From Erigeron canadensis (Eukaryota; Streptophyta; Magnoliopsida; Asterales; Asteraceae): DNA of 64,000 nucleotides. How positions within the stretch are numbered: the stretch's first letter is position 1; each line of letters opens with the position of its first letter. Positions 1-13,600 of the stretch are shown piece by piece. The stretch covers positions 9,097,765 to 9,161,764 of the forward strand of contig NC_057767.1 of NCBI RefSeq assembly GCF_010389155.1, in the 5' to 3' direction. The notes under the pieces were generated by a model. The model did not search any database, was not told the origin of the DNA, and saw only the letters and a list, made by a program, of their open reading frames with translations. Both the position numbers and the translations under genes were made by a program.

Positions 1-1016
1 AGTATAGACACTATAAAGTGATATGTAAACTAGCGTATGTATTGGGTATGTGTAAATGGAATTTGAGGTTGGATGAAAAAGTGCTAGATGTTATTGGTTT
101 CATGCTGCTACGTTACGTTGCTTCATCTAAGCCTTTCTTTACTTTCAGTTTGGAGATAATTCTTATTGGTGCTGGTATACTGGGATTTTAGTAAGAAACC
201 CTTTTGTAGTTATTTGATTCTCTGATATATATTAGAAAATAATTACATCTTTAAATTTTGGAGCACGGACTTTTGTTCTTTGCGATCGTTATCTTCGTAG
301 CTTTAGGTTACCCTGTGCATTGACGAAATGACCGTAAGTTAAAATCAGTAAAGTGGTAGATGTTAGACCTGTGTAATTGAAAATTGTGTTGTCAGTAGTT
401 TGTACCTCAATTATAAAGCCTAATACTCGTAAAGCAAACAGATTATTATATAATTGTATGATCATGAATATTCAGAATGCCTTATATTAGCATGTTGTCC
501 TTGCCTTGACTTACAAATGGATCATAAGGTTAAATATCTGATGCATATGAAAGCTTGAATCAAATCAAATAATAGTAATATAAAGAATATTCAGTAAGTT
601 ATCTAATTTGCGTCAGATAATTATGTTACATGTCTGTTCCATTTACATTGTCGTATATTACAACGATGTGTTTATTGACTGTTAAAGTTTTCATGATACC
701 TGTCATCATTAACTTTTCAAAAAAAAAAACAACCTATCATCATTACATAAAGTTTAACATAGAAGAAAGGAGGGATAGTTTTCCTCCAATACCGTGTTAT
801 CTATGTTATCCTTATGGCGAAAGTGTATCTTTTCTGAACGCAAATCATTTCGGTGGCTCCATTATTTGAAAGATTGAGTTCTTACTAGTGAGAGGGTGCA
901 CATTTATCCACCTATCTAGACTGTGACTACTTTTTTGAAATTAAATTATATCAAAACAAACCCTTCAATGAAAAAAAGTGCATGTTTTTATTTACACACA
1001 TGGTTTTATATTGCAG
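1..1016 (+). other. Upstream part / intron 1 of MED18
   Basis: No coding sequence recognised. The first MED18 exon (the short stretch before the conserved HVEALEILL block) was looked for and not found, so it probably lies left of the window and this stretch is mainly intron 1. It ends in an AT-rich tract and a TTGCAG acceptor at 1011-1016. Confidence 0.5.
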
Positions 1017-2653
1017 CATGTTGAAGCCCTTGAGATTCTTCTTCAAGGCCTCTGTGGAGTCCCAAGGGACCATTTAAAGGTTCATGAGTTATGCCTAAAA
1101 AGTGGCCCCAATCTAGGTCAGTTGTACTCTAATGTATGTAGTAAGGAATGCAGTGATTTAAGTCCTGCGTATATTCATGAATACAAACAGCTAAATTAGA
1201 AGGCTTGCATTATCTATTTTGTGTTGTTTTTTTGGCCTTATGAAGCTACCCCCTAGGTCACCCATTGTTTTTCCCCAAGTTCATGATCGTTAAAAGTAAG
1301 AATTTGATTATATAGGTTCTGAAGCATCAGAGGTTCGACTTTTATGTGATCTCCAGCAATCTGAGCCCTCTTGGTAAGCAGAACAGTTTTTTGTATATCG
1401 TTTTGAACTACTATTGAATCGTATCGTATGCATTCTCTCATGGTTAACGAAAATATTTACGTTGTACAGGACCGTTCGACATGTTGGGGGTTCAATGAGA
1501 GGTGCTGGTGCAGACCAAATTTCTGTCCTGGTGAGGACTATGGTAGAAAGCAAAGTGAGCAAAAATGTGCTTCGTTTGTTTTATTTGCTTGGCTACAAGT
1601 TAGACCATGAGCTACTGAGAGTGGGGTTTGCTTTCACTTTCACTTTCCAAAGGGGTGCTCAGATAACCGTTACAGTGTCCTCGGTTAGTAAGATGCTAAA
1701 GTTGCATGCCATTGATGACACTGTACCCGTAACACCAGGCATGCAAGTGGTTGAAGTGACTGCACCAGCGTCAGCTGAAAACTACAGTGAAGTTGCAGCA
1801 GCAGTATCTTTATTTTGTGAATATCTTGCACCGTAAGTTTCCATTTCTATGAAATGTTGGACATGTTTTTCCTACTTCTAAACTACATGACACTGATTTC
1901 ATCTAGTGATGTTTGAGTCATATTATAGTTTTAATATCTAGAGGTGGGAATTTCAAACTGTCTACTTATGAATGGGTCTACTAGCTGGTGTTTTATCTCA
2001 CACGGATCAAACAAGAACATATAGCTAGGGAGCGTCAAGTGGGTTGAACAGGATTAAAAGTCACCCACACTCTGATTTTGGTGCATTCGACTGCCTAAGT
2101 GGCTTGTATCTGGAGATTTAGACCATTAGCGTCGCAATATTTTGCAGTCATAAGTCACTGTTAGTGCATGCTTTATTTTTGAAAAAGTGGAAAAGAGAGT
2201 GTGAGGGCCAACCCAGCCTTCGATTTGTACTAACAATGACCTGTTTCAACCCAAATACATTTCGACAGATTTCCCGACCCACCCAGCTTGCTCTTAGCTT
2301 GTTGAACCTTGTATTTGTCATTTAATTTATTCTATCTTTAGATGATTGAATTTCATGAAATTTTAGAGTAACTTTATTGAGTTTGATTTTTTGGTCAGTT
2401 TCATAGTTAAGGCCTAATGCTTTTGAAACTTTGTTGTATGCACTATTGGAAACTATAAAAGATGTCATACAACAGATTGTTGGGTTTAACCTTTTATTTA
2501 AGTTATAAATACACATCATAAAGCTGTTTGTTATGTCATGAATTTTTCAGGTTGCTGCATTTGTCAAAACCTGGAGTTTCAACTGGAGTTGTTCCAACAG
2601 CTGCTGCAGCTGCTGCATCTCTCATGTCATACAGTGGAAATACAAATATGTAG
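1017..2653 (+). CDS. MED18: Mediator complex subunit 18 (5' partial)
   Basis: MED18 is a head-module subunit of Mediator, the nuclear co-activator bridging transcription factors and RNA polymerase II. Four coding exons are assigned: 1017-1116, 1316-1373, 1470-1832 and 2551-2653, all with GT-AG borders and matching phases. They read through HVEALEILLQGLCGV, GSEASEVRLLCDLQQSEPSW, TVRHVGGSMRGAGADQ, VPVTPGMQVVEVTAP and LLHLSKPGVSTGVVPTA, ending in an alanine run and TAG at 2651-2653. These blocks and their order match plant MED18 along its length. The joined piece is 624 nt (207 codons plus stop), close to the full plant protein of roughly 220 residues, so only the short first exon is missing. 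Exon 4 contains FTFTFQRGAQ, slightly longer than the form I remember in other plants; this is a small in-frame difference. No break seen. Confidence 0.93.
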
Positions 2654-4627
2654 GCACCGTGCACAACCCGAAAATAGGTGTTTTCAGGACCAACTGCTTT
2701 GGAAGTTATGTTGTCACTGGAATCTGGAGGCTTCTTACACTTTTGTTTATGGCCCCTCAACTACTCGAGGTGTTTGAATTTCACATATATATTCATGGAA
2801 ATTTTGTATAATTTTAGGTAAAGATATTATGTAGTTGCATTGTTAATTATTTTTTTTTCAAATGGAAAACTATCATCAGGGACGAAGCTTTCAAGAGGCC
2901 TAGTCCCCTGTTTTTTTGCTTAGTAGTGTAGTTTGATTCGTACTCGTAATTTGTTCGAAATTTTTATTTTTCTTAAATTGATAAGTTCAATTTAATTTTA
3001 ATTTTACAAGGTTTGAAAACATAACTGAAACTATCCGCTGTCAAATTGTGATGTATTATGTGATTTAAAAAACGCAATCTAAGAAAATATACCTGTCTAT
3101 GGATTAAGAGTCTAGTGTCTATGAAGTCCTTGCATAGTTGCATGCTTCGATGGCTTGCATAATTTTTTTATGTAGACCGGGTCATTAGTGTACTGTCGAT
3201 GGCTTATGTTTTTAATCTAAAAGCTACAGCATCAACAAGCTCCTAGCATTTGGAGAATTGGAGCTTTTGGACAATATAACTACTTTCATACCTCTCCTAG
3301 TTCCAATAACAACCAATTGATTTCATTAACTTTCAACTACAGTTTCGAAGAGACTACCAGTTTGATTCGTTAATTATGCTACGAACCGTCTAATTGCCAA
3401 AATACATAGAATAGGGAGGATTAAGTCTGTTATATGCTGCAAATAGGAACCGACTCTTTTATTAAACCAAATGAATAATCTACCTACAAGGCTACAATCA
3501 CAGTTTTATACTATGGAGGTGACTTCAAAAATCTGCCTTCCTCATTCCTTGTTCAGCCTCTGTTGTGTTGGAGTTTAAAAGTATCTCATGGAGACCACAT
3601 ACGGCTTTAAACCTCAAAAGTGCCTTCGTTTTTTTTTTTAAGTAGCATTCTATTCTACTCCTACTCTTAAATTACACATATGCCTGAAAACCAGGACTCT
3701 CGAAAAATCTCTATTAATTCACCCTCACAAATGTAAGAAGTGGGACTAAAACACAGGTGAATCCTCCCAAGGTCAAAGACCTTACCAATGGACCACCAAC
3801 CCCATTGGCTCAAAAGTGTCTTTGTATCTATGATCTCAGACATTTATATCATCACCAACCTTGACCATACCGTATGTTTCAGTTTGATCCTTGAAAAGAA
3901 GTCAAACCTACATCTTAAACTATCAAAAGCCTCATCAGGCATTTTAGCTTGAAGACATCATGTGTTCAGGTTCTATCCTTAATAATATCATCAAATCGGC
4001 TTTTTTTAAACCATTTTCTGGAAGTGTAGGCATGGACAACAGTGTAATTCAGCTGGGTTCAACCGAGGGGGGAAATATGGCTGGTAAAGTAGGGTAATCG
4101 CCGGTTTGGGTTAAAATAAGTCGATTTTTACGACACGGGTCAAAGCACATAGGGCCAATTCTTCTAGTAAAAAATATCATGTAGAGTGTATATATACAGT
4201 AAAATAGTATCTGAATGACTTTCAAGGTATTTGGCAGATTTAAGATAAAAATGCAACCCAAACAACTGTGTAATATAGACAGAACGGCACACTTGAATTT
4301 CAAGGAGACCCAAGAAAAGAAATCATGACACTATTTAGTGTTTACGAATTATGCCAGAAAGAAAACAAAACACAACAAAATGAAGAAAAAATGAATCAAA
4401 TTCTATATATACTTTTCAGATGTTTTATTCATAATCCAAATTAACATACAAACCAAATAAAACTAAAATGAACCTCGAAATGTTGAAATAAAATTAGTGT
4501 GCCACCAAAAACAGTATACATATAAACTTAACTACAAACAATAGAGACAAATTCAACTGCTTACATACTAACACAAATATACACCCAAAACACAATATCT
4601 TAAGAGTCTAAAATAAATACTGAAACC
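2654..4627. other. Convergent 3' intergenic region, MED18 / SEC3
   Basis: Holds the MED18 3' UTR (left) and SEC3 3' UTR (right); the genes are convergent. A degenerate SINE-like copy lies at 3629-3811. The rest is AT-rich with no supported gene. Confidence 0.6.
3629..3811. repeat. Degenerate retroposon-like repeat, family B copy 1
   Basis: A T-run is followed by TACTCCTACTCTTAAATTAC and ATGCCTG, then a block ending AAGACCTTACCAATGGACCACC. Related text occurs at 45275-45353 (T-run, GAACGGC, CTCCTACTCCTAAATTACAT, GTATGCCTG) and at 37640-37730 (T-run, GAACGACAAA, ACCTTACTAATGGGCCACC). The three degenerate copies share one layout and probably derive from a short dispersed retroposon. No flanking duplication was identified. 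Confidence 0.5.
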
Positions 4628-7600
4628 CTACATATTTGCTAAAATATCTCTCATTTCTGTTACGGATGGAATTGTCTCACTGGGGTAGATCTTAGCAACA
4701 AGTTGAGCGAAGCTATCATATTTGTCAAGAAATTCTTTCTGTAAATCAACAGCCATGTTAGAACCTTTTAAATATCAACACTAAGCTAATTGTATACAAA
4801 GGTAAGTAGCCAAACTTTTAATGCAGAATAAAATACAACATGCAAAAACTAAAGGTAATACAACATTCCAAATTTCCGATTCGACATAAGCTGACTTGGT
4901 ATGATACGATGTGGCAGAACCTTTTGGCAAACTTGATTTCTTACTAACATGTCGCCAGAAAATGTTATCTTAGGTAATTGCCTTACATAGTTACATCAAA
5001 AGTTTCGAAACGTTGATGGTCTCTATTTTCATGATTTGTTACCCAAGATATAAATCAAACAAAAGTTGGTTACCGTTTTAGACTGTATATATCCGGTAGC
5101 TGATAGTATTAAGCATATAAAAACTGAAAATACCTTGCATTTATCCCAAAGTGAAGGTAATAATTCCTCAGAAGTCAAATTTTTCTGCAGCTTTTTATAC
5201 ATTGCACCAATGTGCTTGTCGACCTATGTATGAAACTAGTTGCATTAGTCTTTCCAAAATAATAAGGGGGGCTTTTCAGTGTATTGTTATTATTATTACA
5301 CTTACGCCTGCTAAACTTGATTTCACCACCTTCCTAAGATCCATTTTTGATAATCCAAGCTGGAAAGGAATCTGCAGTTATCAAAGACATTATAAATCAA
5401 TGACAACAACTCTGTCTTAGGGTTTGGTTTATACTTGATTTAAAAGTACATGTAAAAGTGAATTTCAACTATATAAGGTGCTTCAAGCATTAGACCTCCA
5501 ACCAAAGGCAAGATACCCGTACACATTACAACATAACAGAAACTAGATCTCTGCCAGCGTTACATGGACTTCCAAATATAACTATCCAATATGATAATCG
5601 AGCTATTGATTAAATGTTCAAAAAGAGATGATCGGTTTTTAATGTATCTGTTTCATCATTAAAAACAAAATAAATTCGGAATTCAGAAAGACAAAAAAGT
5701 CTGAAATACATTTTTGAAGATCATCAATTCAAAGTAACTGCTCTACTAATGATCTCATTTATCTATTTGACAATATCTCCGAATTATAACTGTTTACCAA
5801 GGTTTTTTTTTCTATATCCCATAATATACTTCATTGATTACTTAGCAAATGATAAGCACTAACCTCTTCAGGCGTGATAGTATACATCAAATCCTCAATT
5901 CTCCGAGCAAACTGGAAAAGTCGCTCAAATTGCTGCAATTATCGACAACCGACCATCTTAATTGACTTTAGATCAAGAATACATGATGACTAACAGTTCA
6001 GATATTTGAATTAAAGCTACCAATAAAGTTTCAGTCTTTTTCTTACATAATATATAATCACACTTATATGCCGTGTGCAAGCTTGTTCATAGGATTCACT
6101 TGCTTGATGATAAAACTTGGCTAAAGTTGGCACAACATTTGCCAGATCATACAGACTGCATAAAACTGCTTCTGATCAGCATCTTATGTATTAAAGTTGG
6201 AGAACTGAAGGAATAGAATCACAGAATACTAGGGTTGCAATTTCGACACATAATTTATGAACGGGTCAATTTGGGTTATGACTCATTCCTAATGGGCCGG
6301 TAAAATGATCAGCAAAAAAGGATGGAGATCAAACGAGTCTAGCAGGTTGACAGTCGCAATCGCCCAAAGTGTATTTAAAACACTTAACATCATCATAACT
6401 TGTTTTATTTCTTGAAAAATAATATTGATATCGTAATCACATAGTTATAACTTTTGTAATCATACCTATAACATTAGCAGATAATAGAAGCGGACAAAAA
6501 ATGCTAGTGGTCAACCCATCCCCAACGCTTCCCAACCTGCACATATGACCACCTCTACAAAATACTATTACCTATTTTGGAATGCAGCATAGTTCTCCAG
6601 AAGAATAATATCAGCATATTTGGGGTCTGTCTGAGCAATCTTGTCCAGAGTAGCAAACATCACGCCAATCTGGCAAAATATTCACCGGTGATTAAATAGT
6701 TTATACATAAGATAAATTCAATCTTTTAAGGACTGATACGTTGAGACGGGTGAATTTGGATCATTAGGAGAGACTACTTACAAACTTAATGTATGCTTGA
6801 TCGACTAAATCTCTAGACTGTCCTTGGATATATTGTTCCATACGTGTAGCAAGAGTTGCAAATCTACATTTACATCAGGCAATTATACATTATGTATGTT
6901 AATAATTAGTACCAAATCGAATACATATGTAACAAAAATGACCATTTTACCTGGGAATGTATGACAAAACACCCATTTGTCGAACATTTCGTTCATTTTT
7001 TTCTATCTGGTGACAAGCTTCATCTACAAACTACATTTCAAGAGACAACTTAGAAGCAATTCCAAGTCTCAAAAGGACAGAAAAAAAAATGGACATGATT
7101 CAAAATTATCACACTGGATCGACATAAAAGTCATAACATACACGGGTAAACTGTGCAGTTATTTTTTCTTCTAGTTTATCAAGCAAAAGGCGTACATATC
7201 CGGCTGCATCTGCTTTCTGACCAGAAATATACCGTTCTGTTATGCCATGCATTGATATGCACCGTAATGGATCAATTTTGTATGCCCAGTCGACGACCGC
7301 ATAAAAATCCTCCTGTTAACCATCATTCGCATAAGAGCAAACCTTAAACAAAACATCAAACTATAATCATTACTCCCTCCGTTCCATCCTTATTGCCCCA
7401 CCTTACTAAGTTTGTTTGTCCCAAAAAGGTTGTCTTCTTTCATTCAATATCAGTTATAAATGACTTGTTTTCCTATTTATACATATTATATATTAAATGT
7501 TCCATAATAAAAGTCAACTAAATTCAAATACAAGAGTAAAAGAGACTTTTTATTAGTTCAACTATCGCATCAGATAGTTAATTCCAGTACCTGGATCCCA

Positions 7601-10600
7601 TCTAGTAAATCACGTAGTGATTCATTTAGTGCTCCAAGCTCAGATATACCTGCAATATTTTAAGTGTAGAGCTCAACAACAGTATGAGTTGAGGTGGATA
7701 TTTTAAACCAGTCTCTAGTCAATTAGGGTTTTTTATCTTAAATGAGTCAAATGAAAAAATATTAACCAGACCAAACTGGTGGGAAATCACCCAAAGTTAC
7801 AACCTCCTAAGTCACTTTATTGCAAACTTTATTATATTATTGTTTTCATAACTATAACTAAACACTTACTATAAATACAATTCTAAAAAACAGATTTGAA
7901 TAAAAACTGTTTGCAGGTCACCAATACCGACCTAGCCTGTTTTTAACACGTTACCCAACCTGAAACTATGTTGCCAACTCTAAGCATAAGTTAAAGACAT
8001 GAAATATATTTTACTTTTGTTGTTGCTGTCATTATCATCAATGTCCATAATCCCTAAGTCATCTTCATTGGATTTGTCACCATTCGCAGGACTCCCTGGT
8101 GCAGCAAGCGCAGAAACTCCAAAGCACATGAAGTGCGAGAAGAATGAACTCTGCAATAGTGAAGATAGTTACAACATTTTCAATTAGAAATTAACAATAA
8201 TATATAATTATGATAAATAACTTACCTCATCAACAAGGAGTGGGATAAATATAGTTAGCATCTTGGCATATGCTTCTGAGACTGTGGAAGTATCTGCATT
8301 GTTAACATTCTGATTTGAACCAGTGGAGCCTTCAAGCCAGACATTTGGATTTCTTGAGGCTTTAGTACCAGCTCGAAGCTCATTAGCAAATTCACGAGCC
8401 TGGAAACAATAGAAATGTTTTAATAAATTATCTTTGCAGTTTCATGTCTTAGCAGAGGCATAAAATGCTAAATTGAGAAAGTATGTTTAACAAGTTTATG
8501 AGTTACGACCCATACCTCGCGCCGTAAAAGCAGATTAAGGGACATGCAGTAAGCTTTCCTCAAAGGGCCCAAACAATTTTTATCAAGACTCTGCACATAA
8601 TGAGTACAGGATGCTTTTGTTATACAATTAAGTTGAAATATCTTTTATTAATGATTGTATAGCTAATACGTATAAAACTTACCTTCAAGTGTTGTAGCAG
8701 GCGAGCATAAGTCCTGCATTTGAAGCGAAGATCAGCATGATCAGGCCTCTTCAGCTGCCCCCGCTGTCCAATTCAAAACACCCGCAAAACCCATACTTAT
8801 GAATTTCAAGATGTTTAACAATACAAATACTAAAACATGGCAACAGGCAGGTCGGGCAGTTTGTGTAATGGAAAAAATAACATGCTTTGATTTACACGTG
8901 TCACCTTAGAAGAGGTCAAAACAGGTCACTTCATGTTGTTTGGTTACCATTTGTTTGTCAATTTTATAAGTAATGAATGTGTCTATAGATCTCTGGATAA
9001 GAATACTTGGGAGCTTGTATGCATTAAAAAGAGCCTTTGGATGACTTCAAAACCTATTTGACCTATTCCCCTGACAGCTACATTTTTTTCAATTGACCCA
9101 TTTGAGAAAGGAAAACCAAAATCTGCCCCTTTATAAGTAAAATGGGTCAATATTGTCATCCCTAGAATAAACAAGAAACAGCCTACAGAACACACCTGGG
9201 AGAAGTAACTTTTATCACTTATCATGAAATCAACCAAACTAGCAAAATAATTTCTCAAAAACTCAGAGGCTCTTCGAACAAAAGTTGTTTTTAATTTGTC
9301 AAGTTCTGCTCTCTTCTCCCTGACCTGTAATATAAGAAAACTGGGGTTAGTTTACATGCGATGAACAAAATATTGCAGGAGAAGAAAAAGTAAGAAATCA
9401 ATATACCGCTCTAATGCTGGCAAAACTTGGATCCAAACTAGGTGCTTCAAGGCCACGTAAAGCACCAGTTAACCATTCACATGCTTCTATATTTTGAAGC
9501 ATGCGAGCCTCGTCAAAGGAACCTCCTGTTAGGCAAGCTGCATACTGGAAAAGACACAGGATTATTGAACTAATAACTAAATAATTCCTAGATGTGGCAA
9601 TTTCAACCAATTAGTTATAATTGGGTCGTTTGAGGTTATGCTTTATATCTGAAGGGTCAAACAAGTTGGTTAAAAAAACAAAAGAAAAAAACAGGTAAAA
9701 GTAAAATTGGTCAAACGGGTAGAAGTATCACAAACTGTAGCTTTTGAGCAAAATACCTCAACGGTTCCCAATCCCGCCATGAGCAGGGTATGGGGAAGGT
9801 GGGATGTAGAAAGTCTTGCCCCTACCCAAGGGTAGAGAGACTGCTTCCAAAATGGCCTATGGACAGAGCGTGTGAGAGTAAACAGTGTGTGCGTGGAGCT
9901 AGGGAAAGAGAAGGGGTGGGGGTGCGTGTGTGTTTATATGCACGCTTAAGTGTCAAAAAAGAAACAATATGAACAACCAAGTATGCAGACAAGCATACAC
10001 GCATATACGAGTACAAAAATAATCAGAAAAGCCTATATAAGCCTATGTGTGAAGGATGCTATTAAACCTATGCTAAAAGCATATTGAAGTATCTAAACCT
10101 AGTGGAAGCAGCAATTATCTACCCATGGGAACCTACGACTCATAAGCAATGTACATGAAAGTAACCCCGCAAGTATCTACCCATGGGACACCCAGCCTTT
10201 TGTTCTACCCTAGTAGTATATCTATACTTAGAACTGAAAGCCTGAAACTGGAGCAGGGGGGCTTCTAAAAGCTTTTTGAAAGTTAGAAGTAGAGGCAAAT
10301 ATCTACCCATGGGAAACTAAGGCTCCTACGCCTCCTTATCCCAAAAAGGGGTATGAAAAAAGATAAAATAGAAAAGAAAAGAACACCTCCACTCATCCTA
10401 TTCATTACCCTGATTCTTATCCGTCAAAAACTCCTGTCAGAGGTCATGTTCTCAGATAAAGTTAATGCATAATACCTTTTAATTCATACTTAAAAGAAGA
10501 GTTTATTAACTGATAAAATATTACACACCCGTCATATATAAAGAAGTAAAAATAACAGGACAAGAAGCATTCAAGTAAACCTGACAAAAGATTTACATGT

Positions 10601-13600
10601 CTTGATCCAAAGCCACTTTGACCCATCACCTAACCCACTAATCCAACAATTTTGCCACCTCTAAATTAGTTTCAGAAAGTTATAACAATAGAATATTTTG
10701 TACCTCTGAAGGTATACGCAGTCTCTCAAGAAGCTTATCCAGCTCCTCGATTAGAGCTTTATTATTTACAGACTGCATTTCCAGCTGGTTATTGCGGGTT
10801 TCTATCTGTGATTTCAGATTATAAAATATGTATAGTTAAAGTAGATGTGAAATATGGAATAATTTGAAGATATAGATAAATACGTACCGACTCAATGTCC
10901 TCTCTCATATGTCTAAGTTTTACATTAAAAATCCCTAGCCATTCATCCATGTCATCAACACAAACTGTGGCTGCCTCAAGCCCCTGCAACACCTGCTCAA
11001 CATAAGCATAAAGAAAATACCTTAGTTGACCATCACGTGGGAAGTCAAAACAAGATTGGTGAAATCAGGCTAAAATGAAATATTTACCTCATCTACCAAA
11101 GGCTCACTTTCCAAAATAGCATGAACATTTGCTGCTTCCAAAGCATGAAGTTCACGCTTTAACCGTTCAGAAAAGGCTTCTGCTTCCCCGATACCCATCA
11201 CATATCTGAATACAATGTCAATATATGGTGTTATTTTAGTAATATATAACCCATTGTTTCACAATTAAGTATCTTAGCCCTTATGAACAGAGAAAGAAAC
11301 ATAGTAAACATACACACTCAAAAGAGCCTCCATGTCCTCTTCTTCTGCTTGAGAAACAAGTTCTTTTTCAACTGTAACCTTCATGTCACTTTCTGCAATG
11401 CCATCTGTAGCAGGTCCATCTTGAATACTTCGTTTCTTAGAAACCACCGGTGTATGTTCCTACAAGATCAAAAGGATTATAAGGTATATTACTATTATAT
11501 GTAATAAACAATAGAGCAACATTTATCAATTAGGAACATTTATACACACCTTGGCCCAAAGAGCCATCTCCACTACATCAATACCCACAACTTTTGGTAG
11601 ACGGCCCAATACGTCTTTACACATGTTCAATATATAGAGCAAGAGACGGTTCCTATAACATCCAAAAATACATAATTACTAAAAACTGATTTATGTTATC
11701 ATGGTTGAAGTAATGTATAAGTTGAGGCCACATTACCTGTCATCAATATTCCGCATGGTCCATTGAGGAGGAGCAACACTTTGACTTCTAAGATTATCAA
11801 AACCCTATAGAAGGAATAGCCAATTAAGTGAAGGAGCAGTCTATCTAATATAATCATTGATCAGTAAACTTGCTATAAAGAACACATTGTAACCCTGAGA
11901 AATTAAAGAATACAAGTCATGTTGAAGAAACATTACCAGCATAAATGTGCATCCACTAGGGTCATTAGTTAAAACCTCCACCTTTGAAAGATGCTTCAAC
12001 TTGTATAGTTTTGCAGGCTACACATGTTTTACAAATAGAATTTTTTAAATACTATCTGAAAAAAATGATGTACAGTTATGCAGGCAGAAGAAGATCGAGG
12101 GGAAGAATGGAAAGATAAATATGGACCTCAAGAACTCCTCCATTTGAATACTTCAAGACATGGAGAAAAGCTTTAGTTTGTTGAGCCTTTTCTTTTGCTG
12201 CATGCACCACAAATAGTTACAGACCAAACTACATTCATCGTTTATAATCTATATCCCCAAATTAAAAAAAAAATTGCAAAAAATGTTATTGTTTGTTAAG
12301 TGTAAACTTCTCTGCTTGTTAACTAGATATTCTTTGCATATAAGTAACCAATTTTTTTTTGGGGCATTTAGGACATACACAACAGATACTCACCCTTAGT
12401 AGTATCAGAATTCAGAAGGAAACCAAAATGTTTATATTCCGTAAACATTGCCAATGTCCTAACTTCAGTGTATTAGTAAGCCAATTTATGCAATAATAAG
12501 ATAAAAATATAACTGTTGTTACTTGATAGTAGAGTATGTCAATACGGTTGTGTTTGCATGAGACTTAGGGGGTGTATGGTTAAGTTTATTTTCCAGGCTT
12601 ATGGATTCCGCTTCTTGGGTTATTTTGGGTAAAAGGGTTTTACACTGGTTAGCTTTTATATATTAAGATTTAATCAAGCGGGTCGACTGAATATCAACCC
12701 AACTTTTACTTTTTACACTTGCATGCACCATTGTGCCACATCCACTACCAAAGAAAGCGACATCCACCCTCGAACCAAAAATCTAGACACTAACAACTAT
12801 TCATGACTAGAAATACAGAAAGCTACAGTGCATTATACAATGATGTAGGTAAATTCCAAATTGCCAATGCTACTTCCACTTTGCTTGTTTTCTGGAACCA
12901 TAGCGTGAAAAGCTTGAGTCTAACTGTGCCAAAGATTTCCTCAACAAGCTGATCAACCGTTCTTAATATGAAGAAGCTCCTAGGACCAGCCTTGTAATTG
13001 CATATTGCGCTGATCTACTCTTCCCAAAGGGAACAAAGGAATAAACAATAACATCCCAGTCACACTAATAAGCTCGTCCAAACAATTCATTGAGCTTTTT
13101 AGCTTAACCTATAAGCTTGTAATTAAGATTATCTAAAATGCCTTCCATAAGATGAGGGTCTTATTGGGTCATGCATATATGGTTGTTTGAACCGACTTAT
13201 TTCAGACATGCAGCCCATTTAATTGGTAGCCCCTCCGATCTTTATTTTCATCATTCAAAGCATGATCGTATATCATAACATTGCTTACTCCCTCCTCTTT
13301 CATGTGGGCCTTTGTTACGTATTAAACCCCTTCCCACCTCCTCTTGTGCCTTTGATTGCCACACGTCTGATCTGTTCTTTTTTTTTACGTTTCTTTTGAC
13401 AATAGTTTTTGGTAAACTTCTAAAATCTACGTTTTTCTTTGAATTAAGACTTGTACCCAAACCGTTAAGTGAACATGCAGCATATCAAGTTTTATAATAA
13501 TATCCTTAATTATTAAAGACGTGGCAATAATGCTATATAAATATCATTATCTTATATTGAATACTTGATATCAAAATAATTTATTATTTTAAACTAACAC

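Noticed and set aside
9398..9610. Separate small gene with [10 protein letters not shown] start
   Set aside because: Its 3' part is SEC3 exon 10 ([20 protein letters not shown]) and its start is intron read-through.
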